This document shows positions 33,792 to 44,602 of a DNA stretch of 64,000 nt, piece by piece. The stretch spans positions 1 through 64,000 of the forward strand of contig NZ_CP116304.1 in assembly GCF_028010285.1 (NCBI RefSeq). The letters run 5' to 3'. The first letter of the stretch is position 1. Each line of letters starts with the position of its first letter. The stretch comes from Pseudomonas sp. Q1-7 (GTDB taxonomy: Bacteria; Pseudomonadota; Gammaproteobacteria; Pseudomonadales; Pseudomonadaceae). The position numbers and the translations under genes are program-made. The notes below the pieces were generated by a model. It saw only the letters and a list, made by a program, of their open reading frames with translations, did no database searches and was not told the origin of the DNA.

Positions 33792-34778
33792 ATGAAAGTC
33801 CTCACCCGCCTGGCTGCCGGTCTCGGTTTCTGCGCCCTCGCCAGCCAGGCCAGCGCCTGGTCGCAACCGACCCACAAGAACATCGTCAAGGACGCCCTGG
33901 CCTACATGAACTCCGCCTATGCCTCGGCGGAGATGCGCGAGGCCTACCGGTTCTACGTGAGCGCCGCCGGCAGCGAGGCCAAGGCCGGGGACATTCTCGG
34001 CCAGGCCGCCTTCGACGTGGACGATTTCAAGGACACCCGGCTGGGTGGGTGGTGGGTCGGTTACGAGTACGCGCCGCTGTGGAACGCCGCCTCCGGGCTG
34101 GTGAACTACACCTCCTACTGGCACTTCCTCAACCTGACCCGCGACGGCGACGCCCATGGCAATCCCCATGGCGGTTACGACTATCGCTACCACAAGGTGG
34201 ACGGCGGTATCGCCGACGTCGACTGGTACGCCATGGTCTATCTCTACAACCGCGAGTTGAAGCGCGAGGACTTCGACACCACCGAGGCTCACTACCGCCG
34301 GGGCACCCGCTCCAACTGGCAGGAACACTACGGCGACTTCCAGACCGCCGCCTTCCAGCCCATCGATAACCTCGCCGGCTACTGGTTCGACCAGTTCCGC
34401 GCCGCGCCCTCGCTGCAGACCATCGGCTACGCCCTGCACGCCACCGGCGACGTGGCGCAGCCGCATCACGTATGGGTCACTTCGGCCAATGGCCACTCCA
34501 GCTGGGAAGGCTGGGTCGACGACCATTACGCCAGCGAGAAGCTCAACGACCCGGCCGTGGTGGCCAACCTCATCGGGCGCTACGACCCGCGGCGGAGTAT
34601 CCGCGAACTGCTGACCCAGACCGGCCAGGTTGCCTACGCCCGTCCCGAACCGCTCTATGACAGCAGCTACGCCACGCGCCTGCGGGTGGCGAAGGAGCTG
34701 ATTCCCGAGTCCATTGCCCTGACCGTCACCGTGCTGACCAAGGGGGCCGCCAGCTTCACCGCGCGCCAGGGCATCTGA
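33792..34778 (+). CDS. plcB: Zinc-dependent phospholipase C PlcB
   Basis: Secreted phospholipase of the Bacillus-PLC/zinc family; P. aeruginosa PlcB (PA0026) is its named relative. The 328-residue precursor has a signal peptide MKVLTRLAAGLGFCALASQA followed by SA and then W23. Cleavage after ASA would leave Trp as the mature N-terminus, which in this family is itself a zinc ligand. Other likely ligands are in THKNIVKDA (H28), YWHFLN, and YALHATGDVAQPHHVW (HxxxD...H). The next gene, an isomerase, starts one base after the stop. Confidence 0.88.
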   Translation: MKVLTRLAAGLGFCALASQASAWSQPTHKNIVKDALAYMNSAYASAEMREAYRFYVSAAGSEAKAGDILGQAAFDVDDFKDTRLGGWWVGYEYAPLWNAASGLVNYTSYWHFLNLTRDGDAHGNPHGGYDYRYHKVDGGIADVDWYAMVYLYNRELKREDFDTTEAHYRRGTRSNWQEHYGDFQTAAFQPIDNLAGYWFDQFRAAPSLQTIGYALHATGDVAQPHHVWVTSANGHSSWEGWVDDHYASEKLNDPAVVANLIGRYDPRRSIRELLTQTGQVAYARPEPLYDSSYATRLRVAKELIPESIALTVTVLTKGAASFTARQGI

Positions 34779-34779
34779 C

Positions 34780-36030
34780 GTGGCACCGCGCCTGATCGCC
34801 AGCCTCGTGCTGGCGCTGCACCTGGGTGTCGCCCAGGCGCTGCCCGCCGCGACCGACCTGCGGATCGACGGCGACCTGCTGCCAGGCCGGAGCATCGCCC
34901 TGCTCGAACAGGTGCTGAGCCGGGTGAAGTTCAACACCGACCCCACGCTGTTGCGTCGCGGGCTGGTGGAAAACCACCTGCTGGCCGGCGAAGTCGAAGG
35001 CCAACTGAGCGCCGGGAATCTCGCCGATCTCGACGCCAGCGTCGAGAGAGAAGCGGGCAACCTGCTGGAGCAGTACTACGGTCGCAGTGGCCGGCAGGAT
35101 TTGCGCCCCTTCCTGCGCCAGTCGCAACCGCTCGACGCCCAGCGCCTGCGCGAGATACTCGCCCCCGGCTCCCGGGGCCTGGTGGCGAACAGCCTGCAGC
35201 TCAGCCACGAGCAGCAGCGCGAGGCGGCAGGGGTGGAGCTGATCCGCTGGCAGTTCCCCGGCCAGCCGGAGCAGCACCTGGATCTGCTGTCCCTCTACCA
35301 GGGCGACAACGTCCAGGGCCAGGTGGAACTGCAGCGGGGCAACCTGGAGTACCTGGCGCGCCAGGTGCAGAGTCGGGTGCAGCGCGATTACCTGTGGTTC
35401 CGCCTGGCCGAGGAGGGCTTCACCGCAGCCGAACGGCAGGGCCTGAAGACCCTGGTGCGCGACCGCCTGGTGCGCCAGCGCTACCTGCACCAGATCGGCC
35501 TGTACGGCGATTTCCACCATGAGTCGGATGCGCTGCGTGCCCTGGCGGCCGAGGTCAGCGACACCGAGGCGGAGGCCTACTACCGGCGCAACCAGGCGCG
35601 CTACCGCAACGTCGCGGGCGTGCAGGCGGCGCATATCCGCCTGCCCGATCAGGCCAGCGCCGACCGCGTCCATGCCGAGTTGCAGCAGGGCCTGGCGTTC
35701 GACGAAGCGGTGCGCCGCTACTCCGTTGCGCCGGACAAGACGCGCACGCCGCCGGGCGACCTCGGCCTGATTCGCCCGGAGGACGGCCAGCTGGACCTGC
35801 TGCGCAAGACCGCGCTGATCCAGAAGGCCGACTCCCTGTCGCAGCCCATGCGCATCGACGGGGCCTTCGAGATCGTCCGGGTGCGCAGTCGCCAGGACCG
35901 GCAGTTGCCGCTCAGCGATCGCAGCGTGCGCTACGAGGTGAACCAGGCGGTGGCGCGGGAGAAGTTGGCCAGCGAGTTCGAGGCGCGGCTCGGTCGGCTG
36001 ATGGCCGATGCGCGGGTGGAGGGGCTATGA
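34780..36030 (+). CDS. Periplasmic PpiC-type peptidyl-prolyl isomerase-like protein
   Basis: Protein of 416 residues with a GTG start one base after plcB, suggesting translational coupling. N-terminal signal peptide (APRLIASLVLALHLGVAQA), a long helical SurA-like middle region, and a parvulin-like domain near 278-368 (AAHIRLPDQASADRVHAELQ, RTPPGDLGLIRPEDGQ). It probably helps fold or export PlcB; that role is inferred from position. Overlaps the next gene by four bases. Confidence 0.82.
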   Translation: MAPRLIASLVLALHLGVAQALPAATDLRIDGDLLPGRSIALLEQVLSRVKFNTDPTLLRRGLVENHLLAGEVEGQLSAGNLADLDASVEREAGNLLEQYYGRSGRQDLRPFLRQSQPLDAQRLREILAPGSRGLVANSLQLSHEQQREAAGVELIRWQFPGQPEQHLDLLSLYQGDNVQGQVELQRGNLEYLARQVQSRVQRDYLWFRLAEEGFTAAERQGLKTLVRDRLVRQRYLHQIGLYGDFHHESDALRALAAEVSDTEAEAYYRRNQARYRNVAGVQAAHIRLPDQASADRVHAELQQGLAFDEAVRRYSVAPDKTRTPPGDLGLIRPEDGQLDLLRKTALIQKADSLSQPMRIDGAFEIVRVRSRQDRQLPLSDRSVRYEVNQAVAREKLASEFEARLGRLMADARVEGL

Positions 36031-36632
36031 AAGGCTGGCTCGGCGTGGCGGTGGCCTGTAGCGCAGGCGTTGCGGCACTGGCCTGCGCGACGGTGTTGCT
36101 GACGCCGGTTCCGCCGCCCCGGCCAGCGCCCGCCGCCTTGCCGGCACCGCAACCGCCGCCCCTTGCCATTGCGACTCCTGCCCTGCCTCCCGCGCCGCTG
36201 GCCGATAGCCAGACCGGCGCGGCGCCCGTGGCGGCGCCGGAGCGGCCGGCGGCGCCCATGGATCAGGCCCAGGCCATTGAGTTCATGCAATGGATGGCCG
36301 ACAAGGGCGACCCACGCAGCCCCGAACTGGGCGGATTGACGCCGCGTCGGGGCGCCACCGCCGCCGAACTGGCCGATCCGCGCCAGTACCAGGCCCTGGA
36401 AGAGCGCCAGACCCGCGAATTGCTCCAGGCCTACGCCGGCGGCGTGCAGCAGATTCCCGAGATCCGCGCGCGGATCGAGGCGGCGGCGCAGAGCGGCGAG
36501 CGCAGTACCGTCGAACTGGACGAGGCGCGCGCTGCGCTGGAGCAATTGGAAGCCATGAAGGGGCGGCTGGAGCACGAGGCGCCGGAGTTGTTGCCCGGCG
36601 CCGCGGCACCGGACCCGGCGAAGGACGGCTAG
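36027..36632 (+). CDS. Proline-rich membrane-anchored protein, PlcB cluster
   Basis: The 201-residue protein has one N-terminal membrane segment (about 5-27), then a Pro/Ala-rich stretch (28-85), then a charged helical C-terminal half (QALEERQTRELLQAYAGG, LDEARAALEQLEAMKG). The layout, an anchor plus flexible spacer plus helical domain, resembles periplasm-spanning accessory or foldase proteins. It overlaps the isomerase gene by ATGA. Function is not known; I infer a role with PlcB from context. Confidence 0.7.
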   Translation: MKGWLGVAVACSAGVAALACATVLLTPVPPPRPAPAALPAPQPPPLAIATPALPPAPLADSQTGAAPVAAPERPAAPMDQAQAIEFMQWMADKGDPRSPELGGLTPRRGATAAELADPRQYQALEERQTRELLQAYAGGVQQIPEIRARIEAAAQSGERSTVELDEARAALEQLEAMKGRLEHEAPELLPGAAAPDPAKDG

Positions 36633-36695
36633 TACGGCAAATCCGCTCTGCCCGGAGATACCATGGAGGCCTTTGGCATCTCGGGAGACGCGACC

Positions 36696-37064
36696 ATGCA
36701 GGCTTTTTCCACACCCCGCATCAAGGGTTTCCATGCCCATGTCTACTTCGACGCCACCACCCTTGAACAGGCGCGCAGCCTCTGTGAAGAGGCGGCCCGC
36801 CGCTTTCCCCTGAAGATGGGGCGCGTGCATGAAAAGCCCATCGGGCCGCACCCGGACTGGAGCTGCCAACTGGCCTTCAAACCGGAGCTGTTCGGCGAGG
36901 TCATCCCCTGGCTGGCGCTGCACCGCAACGGCCTCACGGTGCTGGTGCACCCCATCACCGGCAGCGATCTGCGCGACCACCGCGACTACCCCATGTGGAT
37001 GGGCGCGATGCGGCCGCTGGACCTGAGCGACCTGGACGATGGCGAGATCGAGTACGACCTCTGA
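36696..37064 (+). CDS. DOPA 4,5-dioxygenase family protein
   Basis: The 122-residue protein starts MQAFSTPRIKGFHAHVYFDA, with GGGAG upstream; an earlier ATG at 36663 has weaker support. HAHVYFD near the start and HPDWSCQLAF and VHPITGSDLRDHRDY supply the histidines expected for the family, which contains bacterial and fungal extradiol DOPA dioxygenases. Physiological substrate in pseudomonads is unknown. Confidence 0.83.
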   Translation: MQAFSTPRIKGFHAHVYFDATTLEQARSLCEEAARRFPLKMGRVHEKPIGPHPDWSCQLAFKPELFGEVIPWLALHRNGLTVLVHPITGSDLRDHRDYPMWMGAMRPLDLSDLDDGEIEYDL

Positions 37065-37092
37065 TCGAGCCGTCGGGTGGATCTCGCTTCAC

Positions 37093-37174
37093 CGGTAGGC
37101 TGCGTAGAGCCTGCGGAACCCATCGAATCTCGGGGACACCCGCATGGGTTTCGCTCCGCTCTACCCCTCCTACG
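37093..37174. repeat. Imperfect palindromic intergenic repeat
   Basis: The left arm CGGTAGGCTGCGTAGAGCC... and the right arm, read in reverse complement as CGTAGGAGGGGTAGAGCGG, are similar over about 36 bases each, with GAACCCATC in one arm and GAAACCCATG in the other. This looks like the common Pseudomonas intergenic palindrome GTAGG-TGGGT-AGCG. It fills part of the gap between two convergent genes. Confidence 0.6.
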
Positions 37175-37252
37175 GGACTGTGAGGTTTGCCTGGTCCAAT
37201 TTCGCCCGTTGGCGCCGAGCCTGCGAGGCCCAACCCACGGGACATAGCCATG

Positions 37253-37290
37253 AAAAAAGCCGCTGTCCCGTGAGGGGCAGCGGCTTTCTT
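37253..37290. terminator. Bidirectional terminator between trpA and the DOPA dioxygenase-like gene
   Basis: AAAGCCGCTG (37256-37265) pairs with CAGCGGCTTT (37278-37287); inner CCC/GGG pairs extend the stem. A runs to the left and TTTCTTT to the right allow termination on both strands. It lies 17 bases beyond the trpA stop. Confidence 0.88.
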
Positions 37291-37306
37291 TGGCTGCGGA
37301 CGTGAA

Positions 37307-39463
<2,157 letters not shown>

Positions 39464-40354
39464 ATGCGCCGAGACCTGCCCCCGCTGAATGCCCTGCGTG
39501 CCTTCGAGGCAGCCGCCCGACTGAACAGCATCAGTCGGGCGGCCGAAGAGCTGCACGTGACCCACGGCGCGGTGAGCCGGCAGGTACGGCTGCTGGAGGA
39601 GGAACTGGGCGTTGCCCTGTTCAGCAAGGAAGGTCGCGGCGTAAAACTCACGGATGCCGGGCAGCGCCTGCGGGATGCCGCCGGTGACGCCTTCGAGCGC
39701 CTGCGCGGCGTTTACGCCGATCTGCAGAAACGTGGCGCGGACGCGCCGTTCGTCCTCGGTTGTCCGGGCAGCCTGCTGGCGCGCTGGTTCATCCCGCGCC
39801 TGGACCGGCTCAACCGCGCACTGCCGGAACTGCGCCTGCAGCTATCGGCCAGCGAGGGCGAACTCGACCCACGGCGTCCCGGCGTCGACGCCACTCTCTG
39901 TTTTGCCGAACCGCCCTGGCCGGCGGACATGCGGGTGTTCGAACTGGCGGCGGAATCCATCGGCCCGGTGCTCAGCCCGCGCTATGCCCGCCACGACGCC
40001 CTGGCCGACGCGGCGCCGACGGCATTGCTGGAAGAGGCTGTGCTGCACACCGTGTCGCGGCCCCAGGCCTGGCCGCAGTGGGCTCACGCCCAGGGCCTGG
40101 ACGCCGGGCGCCTGCACCAGGGTCAGGGCTTCGATCATCTGTATTACCTGCTGGAGGCGGCGGTGGCCGGGCTCGGCGTCGCCATCGCACCGCAGCAACT
40201 GGTGGCCGACGACCTGGCGTCCGGCCGTCTGGTGGCGCCTTGGGGGTTCGTCGAAACGCCGGCCCGCCTGGCCCTGTGGCTGCCGGCGCGCCAGTTCGAC
40301 CGCCGCGCCGAGCACCTGGCGCACTGGTTGCGAGAGGAACTGGCGGGCCGATAG
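39464..40354 (+). CDS. trpI: TrpI, LysR-type activator of trpBA
   Basis: LysR regulator of 296 residues divergent from trpBA. N-terminal helix-turn-helix [20 protein letters not shown] (about 24-43) is followed by a ligand domain. Start [20 protein letters not shown] is like other TrpI and GcvA-type proteins. Assignment rests on family plus position. Confidence 0.93.
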   Translation: MRRDLPPLNALRAFEAAARLNSISRAAEELHVTHGAVSRQVRLLEEELGVALFSKEGRGVKLTDAGQRLRDAAGDAFERLRGVYADLQKRGADAPFVLGCPGSLLARWFIPRLDRLNRALPELRLQLSASEGELDPRRPGVDATLCFAEPPWPADMRVFELAAESIGPVLSPRYARHDALADAAPTALLEEAVLHTVSRPQAWPQWAHAQGLDAGRLHQGQGFDHLYYLLEAAVAGLGVAIAPQQLVADDLASGRLVAPWGFVETPARLALWLPARQFDRRAEHLAHWLREELAGR

Positions 40355-40413
40355 CGGCTTTCTTGGCTAGCCTTGCTGGGGAACCCACCCGCGCCCGCCA
40401 CAGGAGATGCGCC

Positions 40414-40629
40414 ATGTCTGATCACCACACCTACAAGAAGATCGAGGTTGTCGGTTCCTCCCGCAACAGCATCGATGAGGCCATCAGCAACGCGGTCATC
40501 GAAGCGGCGAGGACAATTCGAAACATGGACTGGTTCGAGGTCGTGGAGACCCGTGGGCATATCGAGAACGGCCGGGTCGGTCACTATCAGGTGACGCTGA
40601 AGATAGGCTTCCGCATCAGCGACAGTTGA
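40414..40629 (+). CDS. Dodecin (flavin-binding storage protein)
   Basis: The 71-residue protein starts MSDHHTYKKIEVVGSSRNSI with AGGAG upstream. The pattern YKKIEVVGSS, AISNAVIEAARTIRNMDWFEV and GRVGHYQVTLKIGF is the dodecin family, small proteins that form hollow dodecamers and bind flavin (Trp in NMDWFEV stacks on it). A longer upstream frame overlapping trpI is a frame artefact. Confidence 0.93.
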   Translation: MSDHHTYKKIEVVGSSRNSIDEAISNAVIEAARTIRNMDWFEVVETRGHIENGRVGHYQVTLKIGFRISDS

Positions 40630-40785
40630 GATCCGCGCCGGTCCGGCGCGGCCGAGCGGGGTGATGCGCACCCCACCCCGCCTGAATTCGGTTAGCCTCT
40701 GGCCGTCCGATCCCGGCCGCCGTGGAACCCGGCGGGAGCGGATGGCTCATGCGAGCCCGTCATCCATCACGAGGGAGCGTTACCC

Positions 40786-41010
40786 ATGAAGAAACTGCTG
40801 TTGTCCATTGGCCTGTTCAGCCTGGCCGGTTCGGCCTTCGCCGCCGTGAAACCCTGCGAGGAACTGAAGGCGGAAATCGACGCCAAGCTCAAGGCCAAGG
40901 GCGTTGTCTCCTACAGCCTGGAAATCGTCGACAAGGGCGCCGCCGCCGGCAAGCAGGTGGTGGGGACCTGCGACGGTGGCAGCAAGGAGATCGTCTACCA
41001 GCGCAATTGA
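40786..41010 (+). CDS. DUF1161 periplasmic protein (copy 1)
   Basis: The 74-residue protein has a signal peptide (MKKLLLSIGLFSLAGSAFA) and a mature part beginning AVKPCEELKAEIDAKLKAKG, ending VVGTCDGGSKEIVYQRN. Two cysteines (KPCEEL and GTCDGG) probably form a disulfide. A clear paralogue lies at 44265. Function unknown. Confidence 0.88.
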   Translation: MKKLLLSIGLFSLAGSAFAAVKPCEELKAEIDAKLKAKGVVSYSLEIVDKGAAAGKQVVGTCDGGSKEIVYQRN

Positions 41011-41027
41011 TCGTGCTCGTTTCCCCG

Positions 41028-41046
41028 GGCCGGCTCCTGCCGGCCC
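41028..41046 (+). terminator. Hairpin after DUF1161 copy 1
   Basis: GGGCCGG, loop CTCCTG, CCGGCCC, 18 bases after the stop. The following AATCCTTACCTTCT is a poor U tract, so this is a possible terminator. Confidence 0.5.
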
Positions 41047-41176
41047 AATCCTTACCTTCTGGTGCCCTGGTTACCGAAAAGTGCCTTCTGGCGGCCTTGG
41101 GCGCCAATCCCTAGAGTAAGACCTACTGAATCACTCGGATTAGGCCTCGCGCCTGTCCCCTGCCAAGGTCTTGCCC

Positions 41177-42175
41177 ATGTCTGCCCTGTCCAAGCTTCCC
41201 TTTTCCGTTCTCGACCTGGCGCCCGTGCGCGACCACGGCGGCGCCACCCAGGCCCTGCACAATTCCCTGGAACTGGCCCGCCATGTCGAGCGCCTGGATT
41301 TCTCGCGTTTCTGGGTGGCCGAGCACCACAACATGGACGGTATCGCCAGTTCCGCCACCGCCGTGCTGCTCGCCTACCTCGCCGGTGGCACCTCCCGTAT
41401 CCGCCTGGGCTCGGGCGGCATCATGCTGCCCAACCACGCGCCGCTGGTAGTCGCCGAACAGTTCGGCACCCTCGCCAGCCTTTACCCGGGGCGCATCGAA
41501 CTGGGCCTGGGCCGCGCGCCCGGCGCCGACCACCTCACCGCCCGCGCCCTGCGCCGGGACCGCCTGGGCAGCGCGGACGACTTTCCGCAGGACGTCGAGG
41601 AGCTGGAAATGCTCCTCGGCCCGCGCCAGCCGGAGCAGAAAGTGATCGCCATGCCGGGGGTGGACACCCGAGTGCCCATCTGGCTGCTCGGCTCCAGCCT
41701 GTTCAGCGCCCAGCTTGCCGGACAGAAGGGCCTGCCCTATGCGTTCGCCTCGCACTTCGCGCCGCGCTACATGCACGAGGCGATCCGCGTCTACCGCAAT
41801 CACTTCCGCCCTTCGGCGGTGCTCGACAAGCCTTATGTGATGCTCGGCGTACCGCTGGTAGCGGCGCCCACCGATGAAGAGGCGGAGTTCCTCGCCACCA
41901 CCGTCTACCAGCGGGTGCTGGCCCTGATTCGTGGCGAAAGCCTGGTGCTGCGTCCGCCGGTGGAGAGCATGGCGGGCCGCTGGCTGCCCCATGAAAAGGA
42001 TGCCGTGGGCAGTTTCCTGGCGATGGCCATGGTGGGGGGCCCGGAGAAGATTCGCGCGCGCCTGCAGGTGTTGCTGGACCAGACCGACGCCGACGAACTG
42101 ATCTTCACCTGCGATCTCTACCAGCACGAGCACCGGCTGCGCGCCTTCGACATTCTCGCCGGCCTGCGGGGCTAG
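41177..42175 (+). CDS. LLM-class (luciferase-like) flavin-dependent oxidoreductase
   Basis: TIM-barrel flavoprotein of 332 residues, starting [20 protein letters not shown] at the ATG (a TTG six bases upstream is in frame). Family features: [50 protein letters not shown]. Similar to YhbW/alkanal monooxygenase-like proteins. The natural substrate is unknown. Confidence 0.9.
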   Translation: MSALSKLPFSVLDLAPVRDHGGATQALHNSLELARHVERLDFSRFWVAEHHNMDGIASSATAVLLAYLAGGTSRIRLGSGGIMLPNHAPLVVAEQFGTLASLYPGRIELGLGRAPGADHLTARALRRDRLGSADDFPQDVEELEMLLGPRQPEQKVIAMPGVDTRVPIWLLGSSLFSAQLAGQKGLPYAFASHFAPRYMHEAIRVYRNHFRPSAVLDKPYVMLGVPLVAAPTDEEAEFLATTVYQRVLALIRGESLVLRPPVESMAGRWLPHEKDAVGSFLAMAMVGGPEKIRARLQVLLDQTDADELIFTCDLYQHEHRLRAFDILAGLRG

Positions 42176-42181
42176 GCGGGT

Positions 42182-42607
42182 TCAGAAGGGGCCGCAGCGC
42201 GGAAAAATCTCCTGCCGCGCCAGCACCTTGCGCTGGTCGTCGTAGAGCCAGGCCATGGGCTGGTTGGCCGCGTTGCGCGCTTCCACGCGGTAGCGCTTGC
42301 CGGCTTCGAACCCGTCGTAGCGCAGGATCAGGTAGCAGGTGAGAACACTGGGCTCGGCGTTCATGCCGAAGCCGCCACCGGCGCCGCCGGCTTCGAACTG
42401 GTAGCGCAGCTCCAGCTCATGCTTGCCGGGCAGCACCTGGAAGTAACGGCCGTCGCCCCAGCGCCGGTCGTCGAGACGGTTGGCCATAAGGGTGTCAGCG
42501 GGGTCGGGCACTATGTCGATCCAGGCCATGCGAGGATCGGGTTCGGGCAGCTTGCTGGCGCAGGCGGTGAGGCTGGCCAGCAGCGTCAGGGCCAACAGCG
42601 TGCGCAT
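42182..42607 (-). CDS. Small lipoprotein A of a tandem pair
   Basis: The 141-residue protein begins MRTLLALTLLASLTACASKL; LTAC is a lipobox with Cys16. The mature part contains DDRRWGDGRYFQVLPGKHEL and ends FPRCGPF. It shares the RxDDR-x-RYFQV-PG-HELE pattern with the next gene at 42661, so the two are tandem paralogues. The fold resembles short beta-sandwich domains that follow PEGA-like sequences (PGKHELELRYQFE). Unknown function. Confidence 0.82.
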   Translation of the reverse strand: MRTLLALTLLASLTACASKLPEPDPRMAWIDIVPDPADTLMANRLDDRRWGDGRYFQVLPGKHELELRYQFEAGGAGGGFGMNAEPSVLTCYLILRYDGFEAGKRYRVEARNAANQPMAWLYDDQRKVLARQEIFPRCGPF

Positions 42608-42660
42608 GGCGCGGCTCCTTGGAGGGTGATGATGTCCAGCATACCCCCATGTCGGAGATT

Positions 42661-43077
42661 TCAGACATCGCCGCAGCGACTTTCCCGAGCCTTGGCGACT
42701 TCCTTGTTGCGTTCGTCGTACAGCCGCGCCCAGGGGCGGAAACCGATGCCGCCGGCCGCCAGCTGGTAGCGCTCGCCAGCGCCGAAATCGCCGTAGGCCA
42801 GTTTCAGCAGGCAGGTACGGCGGTAGCTGGAGGTGCCCTGACCGATGTCGGTGCCGCTCACTTCGAACTCCAGGCGCACTTCCAGTTCGTGCCGGCCCGG
42901 CGCGACCTGGAAGTAGCGGGTGTCGTCCAGGGGCCGGTCGTCCACGCGGCTGGCCTGCACCACCTGGCCCTCCTGTTTGCGCAGGGAAATCCACGCCTGG
43001 CTCGGGTCGGGGCTGGGCATCAGCAGGGCACAGCCGCCAAGGCTGAGCAGCGGCAGGAAGAGCAGCAGAGGGCGCAT
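42661..43077 (-). CDS. Small lipoprotein B of a tandem pair
   Basis: The 138-residue protein begins MRPLLLFLPLLSLGGCALLM with lipobox LGGC (Cys16). The segment RVDDRPLDDTRYFQVAPGRH parallels the neighbour gene. It ends KARESRCGDV. Upstream of 42182-42607 on the same strand with 53 bases between them. Function unknown. Confidence 0.82.
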   Translation of the reverse strand: MRPLLLFLPLLSLGGCALLMPSPDPSQAWISLRKQEGQVVQASRVDDRPLDDTRYFQVAPGRHELEVRLEFEVSGTDIGQGTSSYRRTCLLKLAYGDFGAGERYQLAAGGIGFRPWARLYDERNKEVAKARESRCGDV

Positions 43078-43129
43078 GAAAGACTCCGGTCGATGGCGGC
43101 AGATGGCTCCAATGCGCTAGTGTCGCGGC

Positions 43130-44206
43130 ATGTCGACCACCCTTCTTATCGAGTTGCTTGACCGCATTCGCCGGCCCTGGGTTCCCCTGCTGGGCGCCTG
43201 GCTGCTGAGCGGTTGTTCCAGCCTGGATTACTACGGCCAACTGGCCCGGGGTCAACTGGCGCTGCTCTCCGCACGCCAGCCGGTGCAGGCCCTGGTCGAA
43301 GACCCGTCGCAGCCGCCGCAACTGCGCCAGCGCCTGGCCCGGGCGCAGGAGGCGCGTGCCTTCGCCAGCACCGCGCTGGGCCTGCCGGACAACGGCAGCT
43401 ACCGGGTCTACGCCGACATCCAGCGACCCTACGTGGTGTGGAACCTGTTCGCCACGCCGGAGTTTTCCCTGCAGCCACAGACCCACTGCTTCCCCATCGC
43501 CGGCTGCGTCGCCTACCGCGGCTATTACCAATTGGGTCGGGCACGGGGCGCCGCGGCGCTGCTCCGGCAGCAGGGGCTGGACACCTGGGTGGGCGGCGTC
43601 GAGGCCTATTCCACCCTCGGCTGGTTCGATGATCCGCTGCTCAACACGATGCTGCGCTGGGACGACGAGCGTCTCGCCGCGCTGATCTTCCATGAACTGG
43701 CCCACCAGCAGCTCTATGTGCCGGGCGATACCGCCTTCAACGAATCCTTCGCCAGCTTCGTCGAGCGCGAGGGCCTGGGCCAGTGGCGCGTCAGTCGAGG
43801 GTTGGACCCGACGGACGACCAGGACAGCCTCCGCCGCGACGCCCTTACCCGACTGGTGCTGGATGCCCGCGAGCGCCTGGCGCGTCTCTATGCCAGCGAC
43901 CTGCCGACCGAACCCATGCGGGAGGCCAAGGCCGAGGCGTTCGAGCGCCTGCGCCGTGACTACCGTGCCCTGCGCGACCGCGACTGGGGTGGCGACACCC
44001 GCTTCGATGCCTGGGTGGAAGGGCCGATGAACAATGCCAAGCTGCTGCCTTTCGGGCTCTATGACCAATGGGTGCCGGCTTTCGCCGAGCTGTTCCGCGA
44101 GGCGGGGGGGAACTGGCCGGCCTTCTATCGGCGTGCCCGCGAGTTGGGCGAGCTGCCCTTGCCGGCCCGCACTCGGGCACTGGAAAGACTGATGGCGAAG
44201 GGCTAG
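43130..44206 (+). CDS. Putative zinc aminopeptidase, lipoprotein (PF10023 type)
   Basis: Predicted membrane-anchored metallopeptidase of 358 residues. The N-terminus contains a hydrophobic stretch ending in LLSGCSSLDYYGQ, a lipobox-like Cys near 29. The zinc motif HELAHQ (HExxH) is at about 188-193, and the Glu in NESFASFVEREG about 20 residues later fits the third ligand. Family members are annotated as aminopeptidases; substrate unknown. It is divergent from the lipoprotein pair. Confidence 0.82.
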   Translation: MSTTLLIELLDRIRRPWVPLLGAWLLSGCSSLDYYGQLARGQLALLSARQPVQALVEDPSQPPQLRQRLARAQEARAFASTALGLPDNGSYRVYADIQRPYVVWNLFATPEFSLQPQTHCFPIAGCVAYRGYYQLGRARGAAALLRQQGLDTWVGGVEAYSTLGWFDDPLLNTMLRWDDERLAALIFHELAHQQLYVPGDTAFNESFASFVEREGLGQWRVSRGLDPTDDQDSLRRDALTRLVLDARERLARLYASDLPTEPMREAKAEAFERLRRDYRALRDRDWGGDTRFDAWVEGPMNNAKLLPFGLYDQWVPAFAELFREAGGNWPAFYRRARELGELPLPARTRALERLMAKG

Positions 44207-44264
44207 AACTTGCCGAGCTGGCCCTCGGTCAAACGGTCAGGACATCAAGGAAACGGAGCAGGCG

Positions 44265-44498
44265 ATGAAGAGCGTTGCGATAGTCCTGACACTGGTCGCG
44301 ATGGCGGGAAACGCCCTGGCGGCGCCCAAGCCCTGCGAGGAACTGAAGCAGGAAATCGAAGTGAAGATCCAGGCCGCCGGGGTGACCTCCTACACCCTGG
44401 AGATAGTCCCGAACGCCGAAGTGCAGGACCAGAACATGGTGGTCGGCACCTGCGAGAACGGCACCAAGAAGATCATCTACCAGCGCAACGGCGATTGA
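44265..44498 (+). CDS. DUF1161 periplasmic protein (copy 2)
   Basis: The 77-residue protein has a signal peptide (MKSVAIVLTLVAMAGNALA) and a mature part APKPCEELKQEIEVKIQAAG ending VVGTCENGTKKIIYQRNGD. Pattern and both cysteines match copy 1 at 40786. It follows the aminopeptidase gene by 58 bases. Function unknown. Confidence 0.87.
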   Translation: MKSVAIVLTLVAMAGNALAAPKPCEELKQEIEVKIQAAGVTSYTLEIVPNAEVQDQNMVVGTCENGTKKIIYQRNGD

Positions 44499-44602
44499 TC
44501 GCCCGGCCCTCGGCCCCCGGGTGTTTCAGCCAGGACAGGTTGTCGACCTGCATGGCGATCGACATCGCCCCCACAATTTCTTGCGTAGACATTCCGCTGC
44601 TT

